From Aradus depressus (lineage: Eukaryota > Arthropoda > Insecta > Hemiptera > Aradidae): a stretch of DNA of 64,000 nucleotides. Below the pieces are notes generated by a model. That model was given only the letters and a program-made list of their open reading frames with translations. It was not told where the DNA came from and searched no databases. A program made the translations under genes and the position numbers. The stretch covers positions 18,814,480 to 18,878,479 of the forward strand of contig OY759218.1 of assembly GCA_963662175.1 (NCBI GenBank), read 5' to 3'. Position 1 is the stretch's first letter, and the number at the start of each line of letters is the position of its first letter. Below, one piece after another: positions 30,815-41,802 of this stretch.

Positions 30815-31005
30815 AACCCATATAAAATTTTGTGTCTATACATTTATTCTATGTTATGTGTTCACAGACATTTACCGACAGACATTTTTTGTTTTCATTT
30901 TGGAATCTAGAGGTCGGAAAACATGAAATTCCGTTGAAAACATCGCAGCAAATTTCTAACCGATTACATAACTTGTCCAGTACATCGTATATCTGAGAAT
31001 GTAAA
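30815..31005 (-). repeat. Rep-D fragment, minus orientation
   Basis: CCCATATAAAATTTTGTGTC, CATTTATTCTATGTTATGTG, GGTCGGAAAACATGAAATTC and ATAACTTGTCCAGTACATCG lie in family order. Confidence 0.65.
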
Positions 31006-31490
31006 ATGATATCTTTATGAGGCTTGACTGCGGCATTGTCAATTGGACAAGTGTTCCCAACCTGTCTAGAGAGCTCTGTATAATCACGGCCATTAGTCAA
31101 CACAAAATTTTTAAACGGACCACTTCTACTGCACTTAGTCATCATACTCGTACAGCTGCCCCTGACGTATATCTGACAAAAATTGCACTTTTAGCTTGGG
31201 CAGTCCTTCATAAACACACCCTGGTTATTTGAATATTTAACGGGAGAAGAATTTATCCAGTATTTACGATGTTCTTCAAACACAAAACTCAAAAACATTG
31301 GTACTATGAAGTGCTCACATACAATTTTTGTTTTTTTAATTAACTGCTCTCTTTGCACAACTCCGACTGACAAACATATTTTGAACAGCAGTAGTCAGTT
31401 TTGTGTGGAAAACATCAATATTTCAATACATGATAATCCAATTATCTGCACATAATTTTTTGATTAGTTATTTACGCACTCGTTATAAAA
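31006..31490. other. No recognisable feature
   Basis: Short frames only. Confidence 0.35.
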
Positions 31491-31492
31491 AA

Positions 31493-31693
31493 TATGTTTT
31501 TTAAAAATATTGTCTATTTCACAAAATATATGGAGTACTTTCGGTATTGCTATCATCTTGAGCTACGACTTAACAAAAAAAAATTAATTTAAATCAATTG
31601 TTTTTTCTTTGTTAAGTCGTGGCTGAAGATGGTAGGAATACCGAATGACCTCCATATATTTTGTGAAATAGACAATTTTTTTTAGAAAACATA
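31493..31693. repeat. Rep-H foldback element, 201 bp
   Basis: The left arm (AAAAATATTGTCTATTTCAC, GGAGTACTTTCGGTATTGC, TACGACTTAACAAA) is inverted on the right (TTTGTTAAGTCGTGGCTGAA, GATGGTAGGAATACCGAAT, TGTGAAATAGACAATTTT). The spacer is about 30 bases. The right-arm motif is CTGAAGATGGTAGGAATACC followed by GAAT, one base off the GAAA of other copies. Confidence 0.85.
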
Positions 31694-32740
31694 CGCTTCT
31701 CATCATATTTTTCACAATATCTCTTCAAAAATGAACAAAAAGTATCACTCGTTGTACTTAGTCCCTCCCACAACCCTCCCTTCCAAAATTTTGGGACGCC
31801 ACATAGCCTATTTTTCAATATGACTCAGAAGGATGCTACATCTGAAGTTTCATGAAAATGCGTTCAATGGTTGGAGTGTGAAGTCGGAACAAACTCTAAA
31901 CAAACATAATCCTTTTCAGTTTTATTACTAAACATTATTTTGTACTTTTAAAAAAATATATTTTGTATACATTTTACTTATTGTGTATATATTATTTATT
32001 AGTTTGTATATATCCTTCACCATTTTGTAGACATTTTTATTTTTATTATTACTTTTTTTTTTTTTTTTTTTGTATATTCCTTACCTTCTACATATTGACA
32101 TTTATTATGTTATTTTAGATCAAATTTATTAATGGTTTATTTTTACCAATTGTAAAAACGTTCATTAACAAAAAAATTACAGAATAGCCGAAAAAATGAA
32201 AAAGAATTATTCTTTTTTGTTATTATTTTTTATTGTTCTACTTTATGTATAATATAACTTGATGATCTTAAGCTGAGTGAGCAAGGACGCTACCTTTGAC
32301 CTATTGGCACCCTCAACCACGTTTTTGAAGCTCACAATTGGGCCAATCCTTCCGGATAATTGACGCTTTACTGCAATAAGTACTTAATTATCTTAAATTT
32401 CAAATATCTCGATGAATTTCATAGCTAGAAACACAATTTTCTATTTCTTTCACTCAGCCTTAATTATTCCTTAAAAGGAAATATGAAAATCCACGCTAAT
32501 ATAAGGCTCCGTTTCCTAAGGCGCCACACACACAAACCTCAAACTAATGGACATTCCGAGATTGCTGTTTGCTCAGTAGGCAAATGCCGGAAATTCAGGT
32601 CTCTAAGACATAAATTCCGGAAATTCGGAATGCTCTTTGAGAAGGGACCAAGAGACCTGCCCGAAGGACATTTTGGCCCTTATCAAAAGGTCTGCTAGTT
32701 CCTCTCTCAGTAATGGTTTTCGGCAAAAGGTGTACAGAAA
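31694..32740. other. No recognisable gene; T-rich tract near 32047
   Basis: AT-rich with a T run at about 32047-32070. The frame at 32483-32698 has no domain. Confidence 0.4.
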
Positions 32741-33605
32741 GGAAAATGTTGTCGGTGAATCGCTGCCAATGTACTTTCCCAGTTCCAATTGTTTGTAATA
32801 TTTTATTATTATTTTTAAAAATTATAATTGGTAAAAACCATAATCCAATTTCATGACAATTATAATAGGAAAAAGTAAGATAATAAATGGCAATCCGTAC
32901 CAGTAAATATAAAATCAAAAATGAAATAAACATTTTTGACTATATAGTGGCTTCTGTACCTTCATATTAAATTTCTCGTCGATACATCGAAAGTTAATAG
33001 GAATTTTGAGTCGAGCCCCCTCTGGTCCCTCCTTCCTCTTCAGCTGATTTTGCTGAATATTGATAGGTATCGTTCTGATAGGGCTTTGGATTTAGATAAG
33101 AAATTTTGTGTCATTACAACCATTTCAATGTCAGTTAATTGAGTTAAGCCTCTCCCTAATGCCCCCCTTCCCTTTGGTCGATTTGTCTGAAAGTTAATAG
33201 GTCTCGTCCTTAAAGGGTTTCAACAATTTTGGCTGTCACTCTCACTGCTCTCGCTCAAAAACCAATCGACCGTTTGGGCTAAAAGTCAATATTTGACTTA
33301 CTTAAGGGCTTCTGAATCCTATGTCGATATATTTATTATATCGACAGTTATTAGGGTTTATGAGTCGAGTTCCACTCCTCTAATACCCCTTTACCTTTGG
33401 CCTATTTAGCTGAAAATTAATAGGTTAATCCTTATGGGGTTCTGGCTACACTTATAAACTTTTGTGTTGTATAGTTCATTCTATCGGGAGTTATCATGTA
33501 CACTGCATACCTATAAACAAGACTTTTTTTTCATTTTTGGCATCGGAGGTCGAAAACATGAAATTCCGACGAAAATTCAACATCGAGTTTCTGACCGATA
33601 ACAAA
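32741..33605 (-). repeat. Rep-D, minus orientation, with an AT-rich interruption
   Basis: Begins GTTGTCGGTGAATCGCTGCC with AATGTACTTTCCCAG, is broken by about 150 bp of AT-rich DNA, and resumes at 32941 with GTGGCTTCTGTACCTTCATA, GATTTTGCTGAATATTGATA, GATTTGTCTGAAAGTTAATA and the end CGAAAACATGAAATTCCGAC...TTTCTGACCGATAAC. Internal blocks are duplicated (two copies of the GCTGAAAATTAATAG unit), so it is longer than usual. Confidence 0.75.
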
Positions 33606-34840
33606 AGTTACTCTGTAATGATCATCCTCTGAGGATGACACTATAGTGACGGAAACTGGCTCTGGTTTATATAATAAACAGAGGGGAGACAAGTTCTAAT
33701 ATCTCATCTCACATCTTACTATCACTATTGATAATTTTTGTCATTTTTTGAGTTGGAATTTTTTTTTTTTTTTTTTTTTTTTCTTGTTTAGTCTATTTTT
33801 CTGACAAAATAATTCAACTGACTTTTGAGAAGATACGAAACTATCTGAAGAAAAATGTTTAAATAAACTGAGAGCAGCAAACACGGCTTTATTATAAATC
33901 TCCTTAGACATAGAAAACCCGGTTTTACTTAAGTGTTCGAAATGTTCTTTGCACTAAGAGAACCAAGTTCACAGACAGACAGGCATTTGTTTCGGTTTTT
34001 TGTCATTTTTTTGGATTCGAGTTCTCGGAAAATATGATATCCCAGTGAAAACCCTGGATCAAATGTCAAACTGATTACATTACTTGCTCTCCACTAAGTA
34101 TTGCTCGGGTGGAGAGGGAATTAAACGGACAGACAGACCTATTTTTTTTTTTGTAAAGTTAGCCTTTATCTTCCACATTTTTTTCAAACTTTTGAACGAG
34201 ACTTTCTGAGTCTCACAAGAAATCCAACTGACGAGATGTTAACTCAAAAAATAAAAAATTTGGAAGATAAAAAAAAAAAAATAAAAAAAATTGAAGAAAA
34301 CCAACATAAATTCCATCTCAAAAAATTACAAAAATAATCAATATTGATTGTAAAATGTGGGATGAGATATAACATAAGAACGTGTCTTCCCTTTGTTTAT
34401 TTTATAAACCAGAGCAAGTTTCCGTAAACTACAGTCATCCTCAGAAGATCATTACAGAGGAACTTTTGTTATCGCTCAGAAATTCGATTTTGAATTTTTA
34501 CCGGAATTTCATATTTTCGAACTCCGATGCCAAAAATTAAAAAAAAAGTCTTTCTGTGTATATATGTGTCAGTGTACATGATAACTCCAGATAAAATTAA
34601 TGTATCAACAAGAAACTTTATATGTGTAGCCAGAAGCCCATAAGGACGATACCTTTGGATTTTCAGTGAAATCGGCCAAAGCAAAGGAGGGCAATAGAGC
34701 AGTGGGTCCGGGCTCAGCCCTAATAACTGCTGATGTAATAAATATATAAGTATGTAAGTCAAATATTGATTTTTAGCCCAAATGGTCGATTGATTTTTGA
34801 GTGAGAGGAAAAACGTAGGTAATTGATTAATTCATGCTAG
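33170..34840. repeat. Large inverted repeat, arms of about 500 bp
   Basis: ACTCTGTAATGATCATCCTC at 33612 is inverted at 34440 as CAGAAGATCATTACAGAG. GGAAACTGGCTCTGGTTTAT (33650) is inverted as ATAAACCAGAGCAAGTTTCC (34405). Outside these, the left arm continues into minus Rep-D and the right arm into plus Rep-D. The inner arms share ATCTCATCTCACATCTTAC / AAAATGTGGGATGAGAT. The central 33800-34250 segment is unpaired. Arms are clearly diverged, so this inverted duplication is older than those at 10780 and 40365. Confidence 0.75.
34460..34840 (+). repeat. Rep-D, plus orientation (right arm)
   Basis: GAAATTCGATTTTGAATTTT, GTGTACATGATAACTCCAG, GAAATCGGCCAAAGCAAAGG, CTGATGTAATAAATATATAA and GTAATTGATTAATTCATGC occur in order. 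Confidence 0.75.
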
Positions 34841-35170
34841 GGTATGGATTGTAGGGAAAGGACAGCCGAAATTGTTGAAATAGCTCATACAAATAGAATT
34901 TTCTAACTGTAGGTTTGTCATCCCATTTCCATCCAGATAATCCCTCCCGAAGACTGAGGCGGCGCTGGCCGAGAGACCTGCTACTGTAGCAAAAATATTT
35001 AAGGAGTGTCGGTGATGACCAGCTTCTCCCCTCATGTAATCCTCTTACCTTCAACTCTCCTCCTTCTTGGACTGCCTCCACTGCTGGACAGCGATTTTAT
35101 GTTTTGTCACTCATCAAATTTACTCATGGATTATACCGATTGTAAATATCCAAAATAAAGAATTTAAAAA
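34841..35170 (+). other. Possible LINE 3' UTR fragment
   Basis: AACTCTCCTCCTTCTTGGAC and TGCCTCCACTGCTGGAC resemble 6120-6170, and AATAAAGAATTTAAAAAAAA closes the segment at about 35153-35172. No coding remnant was found. The minus frames here are shadows. Confidence 0.4.
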
Positions 35171-35626
35171 AAATGTTAAAGTAGTTCCAAGTGAAATATG
35201 TTTATAAAATGTCTATTATTTCTAGGGAATTCTTCAAATGCCACGCTTCAGGATTTTGATAAATCGTATACTGCCACACCCTTCACCGAATCCCTCCGTC
35301 TGAGAATATAGAAACCCATCTAATATGGTTTTGCTTTTAGCGGAGCATATTTGTCTTAGAGCCTTTTATTTATAGGCTAGAGTGCCTGAGGAAGGCAGCG
35401 CTGGAGTTAAGGATTTATACCAAATGTGATAGGTAGGTGTGTTAAGGTAGCTCTCTGGCTCGCTGCTTGCTGCTCGCTGCTCGCCGGCTTCACCTCAACT
35501 CAACTGGCAATATAAAATATGGCATATTTAAGGATGGAGTCGTACGGTTCCATGTTGCCCCCATTACAAATGACTCCTTTCACATACAACTCTCTTCACT
35601 AACCCTAACGCGTTCCTTTTCTCCTT
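35171..35626. other. No recognisable feature
   Basis: The repeat-like word GCTCGCTGCTTGCTGCTCGC at 35459 is a small imperfect tandem. Nothing else. Confidence 0.4.
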
Positions 35627-35627
35627 C

Positions 35628-35722
35628 CCCGCCTATACGAAGTATAGTGAGTCATGTAATATCTCAAAAATTCGATGCAATGTTTTCAACTGAATTTCAA
35701 GTTTTTCGACCTCCAGATTCCA
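35628..35722 (+). repeat. Rep-D left end, truncated by a pogo-like end
   Basis: CGCCTATACGAAGTATAGTG, TCAAAAATTCGATGCAATG and CGACCTCCAGATTCCAAATA are Rep-D. It stops at TACAGTAAACTCTCGATTAT. Confidence 0.7.
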
Positions 35723-35724
35723 AA

Positions 35725-35800
35725 TACAGTAAACTCTCGATTATCCGCGGTGCCTGTAGGAGGCATTTTTATTAAAAAGGAAGGTTTTGAAACCGAAAAT
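35725..35800. repeat. Pogo/Tigger-like terminal sequence
   Basis: TACAGTAAACTCTCGATTAT followed by CCGCGGTGCC resembles the CAGTAGA...CTCT end class of the elements at 54693 and 59980. The opposite end was not found, so only an end fragment is claimed. Confidence 0.45.
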
Positions 35801-35900
35801 TATTTCACAAAAATTGAAATAAAGTTACTAAATACATACTTAAACGTAATAAAAATCGTAAATCACAAATATACATACAGTACAGTACACTTAATAATGT

Positions 35901-36207
35901 ATGTCGTTCGTATTGGCTGATGAAGGTACATGAGACGTGTCGTGAGCCGTATAACAGAGGGCGGATTGTGAGGCAGGTGTCCGGATGCACGCCACGACTC
36001 CCACAAATACCAACACATTACCCTGTCTCAACTCTCTATGATATCCGATGGACCAAAGTGCTCTGATTGAATATCGTTCGTATTGGCTGATGAGGGTACA
36101 TGAGACGTGTCGTGAGCCGTATAACAGAGGGCGGATTGTCAGGCAGGTGTCCGGATGCACGCCACGACTCCCACAAATACCAACACATTACCCTGTCTCA
36201 ACTCTCT
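35901..36207. repeat. Direct duplication of about 130 bp, 170 bp apart
   Basis: TCGTTCGTATTGGCTGATGA, GTACATGAGACGTGTCGTGA, GCCGTATAACAGAGGGCGG and CCGGATGCACGCCACGACTC occur at 35904 and 36074 with only a few differences. Two minus-strand frames with matching residues arise from it and are not independent genes. The duplicated unit is GC-richer than its surroundings. Confidence 0.9.
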
Positions 36208-37678
36208 CATTATAAAGATGTCTAATTCGTGGTTCTCACGGTCGGAACACGAGCCGCACCAAACCCTGTCACTGAGCCTTGTTAAGACACCCAACATCCA
36301 GAGCTTCCGCTTTTCTCCTTCTTACTTAGTAATTTCTTAGCAAATACCCTTATCCTTACAAGAAGACACTAGGTTACACCCATGGGTCAATCCGTATCAA
36401 ATCACCCAACCATAACTACATGACCATTTTTGATGGCAAGAAGTTAGATTTTTTTTTTTTTATTAATCTTCTCTCTTTATAATACACTTTTACTGTAACA
36501 ATAAATACATTTTTGATTATTAAAAAAGTAAATAAAAAAATATATGCTATATGGAAAGGTAAGTCGTTTTTTGTGTTCAGTTTTTATCTCAGACAGTACA
36601 ATACAACTAAATTTTCATGGTCATGAACGAAGTTTCTGTTTAATCGAAGTGGTATGAATTGTATAAAATGTATCCCATTAATTGACAGTGGAAGTCAGAA
36701 GGTCCCTTCTACGTGTGTCTAACTTCTCTCCGACATTCCAATAGTGATACCTTGACAGCCTCAAGGAGAGGGCTCAAGTGCACACTTTGAGCTAAGGACT
36801 GTTTGTTCAACTATCAGAGATGGTTTCCCTCCTCCTGATATTATCCCGTGTGGTCGGTGTTTTGCCCTTGGTCGAGGGATGTCATTATTGGTACAAAGGG
36901 ATAAATACAGGGAGTGGGCCCTAGATTCCGTGGCTAGCCACCCCTCCACCACCGCCTCCACTCCACCCCCACCGGTCTGCGGTCTATCCTCTCTTCTGCC
37001 TAACCACCCCCAGTCCTCTCCGTCTGCCCTCCGCCTCCCTCAGGCCTATAGCCAATAGTTAATCAGACCTCTTAGTAAGTCAAAAAAAAAAAAGAGAAAA
37101 CTGGATTCTGTTCCCTCAAATCACTGCAACCACCAAACAGCGGTCTCACCGCTCTTCAGCCTAAACGTTGGAGTTAAACATCGATGTCATATCGGCGATG
37201 TTGTCCCCTGAACACGTTTTGACCATTTTCCCAATGATCTCTGTCAATGTGCATATATGATTGGAAGTTTGTGAGCTCTCCAACTCGGAAACGATTATAG
37301 CAGAAATATAAAAATCGCATGTGTTAACTTAGTTATATTTAAGATTATATTTTGGCCGAAATTGAATAGAAATTGAGACCACTTTACTAATAAATATATT
37401 TTACTAGATACCGCGTATATTTATGACCTTATCGAAACTTTGTTCTAATACAAGTTATAGAGAAAACTGAAGTGTATTTTGTACAGAATAAGATTTTTTG
37501 CGTGTCTCCCGGTTTTTGAGATACATACAGAAACTCGTACTGAAATGTAATTTTTAAACCCACTTTTTTATATGTTTTCGCGATTTACGCGAAAATGGTT
37601 AGTCTTATCTTATATATCCATATATATATTATATGCTTCAGATTTGATCAAAGTTATAGCACCCCAAAGAATGTAAAA
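36208..37678. other. No recognisable gene
   Basis: A relatively GC-rich part at 36740-37060 (CCACCACCGCCTCCACTCCA) shows no coding domain. Nothing else was recognised. Confidence 0.4.
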
Positions 37679-37680
37679 TC

Positions 37681-38061
37681 AGGTCTAAACGTGGTACCTC
37701 GTATGTGCAAAAAGCCAACTTTACAGGAGAGACAAAAAACTGACAAAAAAATATTGTTTATAGGAAACCTCAATTTTTTCGACATTTGTATTAAGTGAGA
37801 TGTATGTGCATGCCATGAATTGTTTTTAAACTAATCCAAGTAAAGAATTAACTTACTTTACGGAGTTACGAGGTTTCACCACAGTTTCTTTCCTATTTCT
37901 TTTGCAAAGTATACATCTTCAAACCGTATTTCATGGTTTTTTCGTTTTATGTCGTGTACGAGGTCCCTCTAGATTTTTATAGTTTTTTTTCTTCTTTTTT
38001 TTTGGTAAAAAAAAACTATTTTCGGGAAAATGTCGCTTACGAGGTATCACGTTTAGGCCGA
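37681..38061. mobile_element. MITE with reiterated TACGAGGT end motif
   Basis: The left end AGGTCTAAACGTGGTACCTC (then GTA) is inverted at the right as TACGAGGTATCACGTTTAGG (then CC). TACGAGGT recurs internally near 37867 (TACGAGGTTTCAC) and 37958 (TACGAGGTCCCTC). About 380 bp with no transposase. Confidence 0.75.
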
Positions 38062-38589
38062 AGATACATTTTTAAGTAATTTTTTTAATTGTAACGCATA
38101 GCAACAAATTTAAAAATATAGTTTTATTAATAGTAGTTTTTATAAAAAATAGAATAATATGTACATATGGCCATTACAGGACTTTCTTATACCAGCCACT
38201 TTTGTACAGATCACTCACTCTCCTCTCTCATATTCATTTCATAGTGACATTACTGGGCATTAGAAAGGCACTCTCAGAATTACGCTATGCAATGAAACAA
38301 TGAAAACTACAACATTCGTATACTCTGTATTACGTATTTAAACTACAGTTGTTAGCTGATTATATTATTGATAGAATGTGAGGTGAAGCATGAGGTGAGG
38401 GACGGATGAGCAGAGTGAGAGCATATGTTGCAGTGCCGTGATGACAAATTGACGCACAGCAAATCAGATCACACTCAACGAATAACGTCAATATTTCACA
38501 TTCTCTGGCCTATTTGACAACTTTACATCCTTACAACAATTCATTTGATGGGATGTATTGAATTTTCAGAAAATTGAGAGTAAAACAAA
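38062..38589. other. No recognisable feature
   Basis: AT-rich with no family words. Confidence 0.4.
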
Positions 38590-38880
38590 AAATTTGTAGG
38601 TGAATCACCGGCTACGTAAGTATCGATCCTTTGGGGTAAAACTCAATATTTGACTTAGAATGTGGCTTCTGAATCGTCATACTATATGTTGTATCGATAC
38701 ATTCATTAAACCGGCAGTTTTTAGGGTATTTGAGTCGCGCCCTTCCTCTGGTCCACCATCATCGCTGAAAATCCTTAAAGGGTTTTGAATTTAACACAGA
38801 GATACAGCATTTTTTTTTTTTCCATTTTTGGAATCAGAAGGTCGGAAAACATGGAATTCCGTGTGATAATTAAAAAAATG
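38590..38880 (-). repeat. Rep-D, minus orientation
   Basis: TTTGTAGGTGAATCACCGGC, AAAACTCAATATTTGACTTA, GTGGCTTCTGAATCGTCATA, AACCGGCAGTTTTTAGGGT and GGTCGGAAAACATGGAATTC. The middle third is deleted. Confidence 0.7.
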
Positions 38881-38964
38881 TGTAAATGTTAAATTAATAA
38901 ATAAAAGTAATTGAATTAATAAAATTAGTAATAATTAAATAAACAAATAATAAAATTTAAAAAA

Positions 38965-39062
38965 AAAGTTTTCCTCTACTAAATTTGGATTTATACAGTA
39001 GTTTTCGAAAAGGGCCTAAAAAAAAATCAAAAGTTCAAGACGAGCAATTTTGAAGAAAGTAA
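38965..39062 (+). repeat. Second copy of the 28585 repeat (3' part)
   Basis: CTACTAAATTTGGATTTATA, CAGTAGTTTTCGAAAAGGGC and CAAAAGTTCAAGACGAGCAA followed by TTTTGAAGAAAGT align with 28690-28785. Confidence 0.7.
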
Positions 39063-39259
39063 ACAAAGTAGTAAACAAGTAAGTGTTGAAGAAACTAAAC
39101 GAATTAACACATTTGATGAATAAATGCAATATCTCCAAATATAATTGTCAAAATTAATGGAAAATTCGTACTCGGGGGTTTTTGGGGTCGCTGATTACGA
39201 TTAGGAACTCAGAATTTGAAAAATCCAAAATGGCGGCCCGTAAAACTAGGGTTGAAAAT

Positions 39260-39480
39260 TAGGGTTGTTAAGTGTTTGAATTTTTTTTTAATAATAAAAT
39301 CCCGAAAAACGGGGCTGGTTTAAACGTCGGCGCGCGGAGAGCACGTCCGAGAGAGACCTTGCGATAAACTTAGTTTCATCAGAATGCGATGGCATCCTAG
39401 TAAATGGGGCACGAAAAACGCGTGATTTTCTCGGGCGTGATCTCTGCGCAACGACGTTTGAAAATTGAAAATTAAGGCTG
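39260..39480 (+). mobile_element. CpG-rich MITE copy 1
   Basis: ATAAAATCCCGAAAAACGGG with GCTGGTTTAAACGTCG forms one end. CGACGTTTGAAAATTGAAAA is the degraded other end. The body has GCGCGGAGAGCACGTCCGAG, GCGATAAACTTAGTTTCATC and GGGGCACGAAAAACGCGTGA. G+C and CpG are far higher than in the surroundings. Confidence 0.7.
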
Positions 39481-39721
39481 TTAAGTGCCGCAATTGTAAA
39501 ATATTTTTTTTTTTTTTAGTCAAAAAAGGTAAAAATCATCAGAAAATCGTTATAAATTTAAATATAAGTCGAAATAACATAATTGTTTGAACATTTGTAT
39601 TGAACTGAATACAGTAGAATTGATAAATGTTTGACAATATTTTGTCTCTCATTTGTCAGAAAATAAATATTTTTTCATGGAACTAAGTTTATCGCCAGGA
39701 TGAAAGTGTCCTCTATCGAAC

Positions 39722-39960
39722 GTACTTTGAATTTTTTCAAAATATTAAAATCCCGAAAAATGGGGCGCATTTAAACGTCGTCACGCAGAGATCATGCCTG
39801 AGAAAATCACGCGTTTTTCGTGCCCCTATTTACTAGGAAGCTATCACATCCTGATGAATCTAAGTTTATCGCAAGGACTCTCCCGGACGTGCTCTCCGCG
39901 CGCCGACGTCCCGTTTTTCCGGATTTTATTATTTAAAAAAAATTCATACACTTAATAACC
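39722..39960 (-). mobile_element. CpG-rich MITE copy 2, inverted
   Basis: Reverse complement of copy 1 with modest divergence: AAATCCCGAAAAATGGGGCG, ATCACGCGTTTTTCGTGCCC, AAGTTTATCGCAAGGACTCT and GTGCTCTCCGCGCGCCGACG. Because it is inverted relative to the copy at 39260, the pair can also form a long hairpin around an AT-rich 240-base centre. The two ends of one copy (AAAATCCCGAAAAATGGGGC and CCCGTTTTTCCGGATTTT) are themselves inverted. Confidence 0.7.
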
Positions 39961-40364
39961 CATTGCGCATTCTTCTTATATGGTCTTTCTGAAGGGGATG
40001 CAAAAGATTTAATTAAAAAACTTCCTTGCTCAACGAGATTCATAAGTTTTCCGAAATTTTACTCAGCTAATTGTAAAAAATAAAAATAAACGAAATTGAA
40101 AGGGGAAAGACGAAAGTTGTGAAGGTTGGGTTGGGGCAGTCAGTTATCGAAGTGACCAGCCGATATGAGCCTCAATCCCTTGTTTTGTTTTTTTAATTTA
40201 CTGTTTGTACAGTGAGCTGTTTTACAAACATGGTTGAATTATCGAGATGGCCCTCCCATGTCCTGCCTCTCGCTTCCTTCCGTCAATATTTGACTTTTGT
40301 CAACACATTGAGTTTCATGATACACTCATGTACTAAATTCAGTAGAAAAACACACAAAAAAAAC
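39961..40364. other. No recognisable feature
   Basis: No gene or repeat word identified. Confidence 0.4.
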
Positions 40365-41354
40365 GGGGGAAAACCTCATTAAGTATGCAAGGTTCATATA
40401 GTTTATTTCCCAGCGAACCAAGTATAGGAGAAGTTATATAATAGGTCAAAAATTCGATGTTGAATTTCCGATTTTCTTTTTTTTTTTTTTTTTTTTTTTT
40501 TTTCGATTCTGGATTCCAATAATTTTAAAAAAATGTGCTGTCTGTGGACATAACTCCCGATAGAATCAGTGTATCGGCACCAAATTTTATATGTGAACTC
40601 AGAAGCACATAAGGACGACATATATTGATGATCAGACAAATCAGCTAAAGGGATAAGGGGGGAGGCTTAACATGTAAACTCTAATAACTCTTGATTTTTT
40701 TCCTTTTTTTCCTGCATTTCTTCCAGAGGTATCTTCTTTTTTATTTTTTTAGACAATATTTCGGGACACTTACACATCCCTTCTTCTGTACACATCGTTC
40801 AAAGTGACCAGAGAAGAAATTACGGAAAAAAGTTTAAAAAATCAACATTTCTACGTCCCAGAGAAGTTTAATAAAACAAACTCTAATAACTGCCGATAGA
40901 ATGAATGTATCGTATTTCTTCTCTGGTCACTTTGAACGATGTGTACAGAAGAAAGGATGTGTAAGTGTCTAAAAAGAGAAAAAAGAAGACACCTCTGGAA
41001 GAAATGGAGGAAAAAAAGGAAAAAAGTCAAGAGTTATTAGAGTTTACATGTTAAGCCTCCCCCCTAACCCCCCCCCCCCCCCCCCCCATCCCTTACGCTG
41101 ATTTGTCTGATCATCAATATATGTCGTACTTATGTGGTTCTGAGTTCACATACAAAATTTGGTGCCGATACACTGATTCTATCGAGAGTTATGTCCACAG
41201 ACAGCACATTTTTTTAAATTTTTGGAATCAAGAATAGGGGGAAAAAAAAGGATCGGAAATTCATCATCGAATTTTTGACCGATTATATAACTTCTCCTAT
41301 ATTTCGCTGGGAAATAAACTATATGAACCTTGCATTCTTAATGAGATTTCCCCC
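40365..41354. repeat. 990-bp inverted repeat, arms of about 440 bp
   Basis: AAGTATGCAAGGTTCATATA at 40381 is inverted at 41317 as TATATGAACCTTGCATTCTT. Matching inverted words continue inward: CTGTCTGTGGACATAACTCC / GAGAGTTATGTCCACAGACA, CACATCGTTCAAAGTGACC / GGTCACTTTGAACGATGTG. The arms hold a Rep-D copy each (plus at 40400-40720, minus at 41000-41330) and meet around 40830-40910, which is unpaired except for TACTGCCGATAGAATG words. Homopolymers differ between arms (T run at 40481-40503; C run near 41070-41087). Arm identity is high, so this is recent. Confidence 0.9.
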
Positions 41355-41384
41355 ATTCAATAATGAATACGGTATGAAATTTCA

Positions 41385-41660
41385 TATTTGAAGTCAAAAC
41401 CCAATGAGGACGTCCTGTCAAATTTCAGGGATATCGGCAGAAAGGAAAGGGGTTAATTTCAAAAATCCTAATAACTGCCGATATAATGTATTTATCGACA
41501 TAAAATTTAGTTTGTGGACTTAGGACCCCTATGTAAGTGTACTGGTGAATATTAGTGCAAAAGGTCGACTGGTTTTGGAGGGGGAGGGAAAAGTTAATTG
41601 ATTAATTCGTTCTGGGGAAGTACATACCCGGTGATTCACTGACGACTTTTTTTCATTCAA
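41385..41660 (+). repeat. Rep-D right half, plus orientation
   Basis: AATAACTGCCGATATAATGT, TAGTTTGTGGACTTAGGACC, GTTAATTGATTAATTCGTTC and TACCCGGTGATTCACTGACG. Confidence 0.75.
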
Positions 41661-41802
41661 AATGACATCTACCTTTAAGAAGAAGCAAATTCAAACTGAA
41701 GAAAAATAAGTTCATGAAAAGCTGTGAGTATGTACTAAGAAAAATAACGCAAGGTTTGTTTACAGAAAAAATACACATAAATTCATTCAACGTTATGCAA
41801 TG

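Noticed and set aside
30368..30825. Frames of 70-143 codons on both strands in GC-rich DNA
   Set aside because: GC-rich DNA has few stop codons. Proline/arginine-rich translations on both strands are expected from a LINE 3' UTR.
35805..36160. Two minus frames with matching residues, resembling a duplicated gene
   Set aside because: The match follows from the 130-bp direct DNA duplication. No start, domain or codon-position bias supports a protein.
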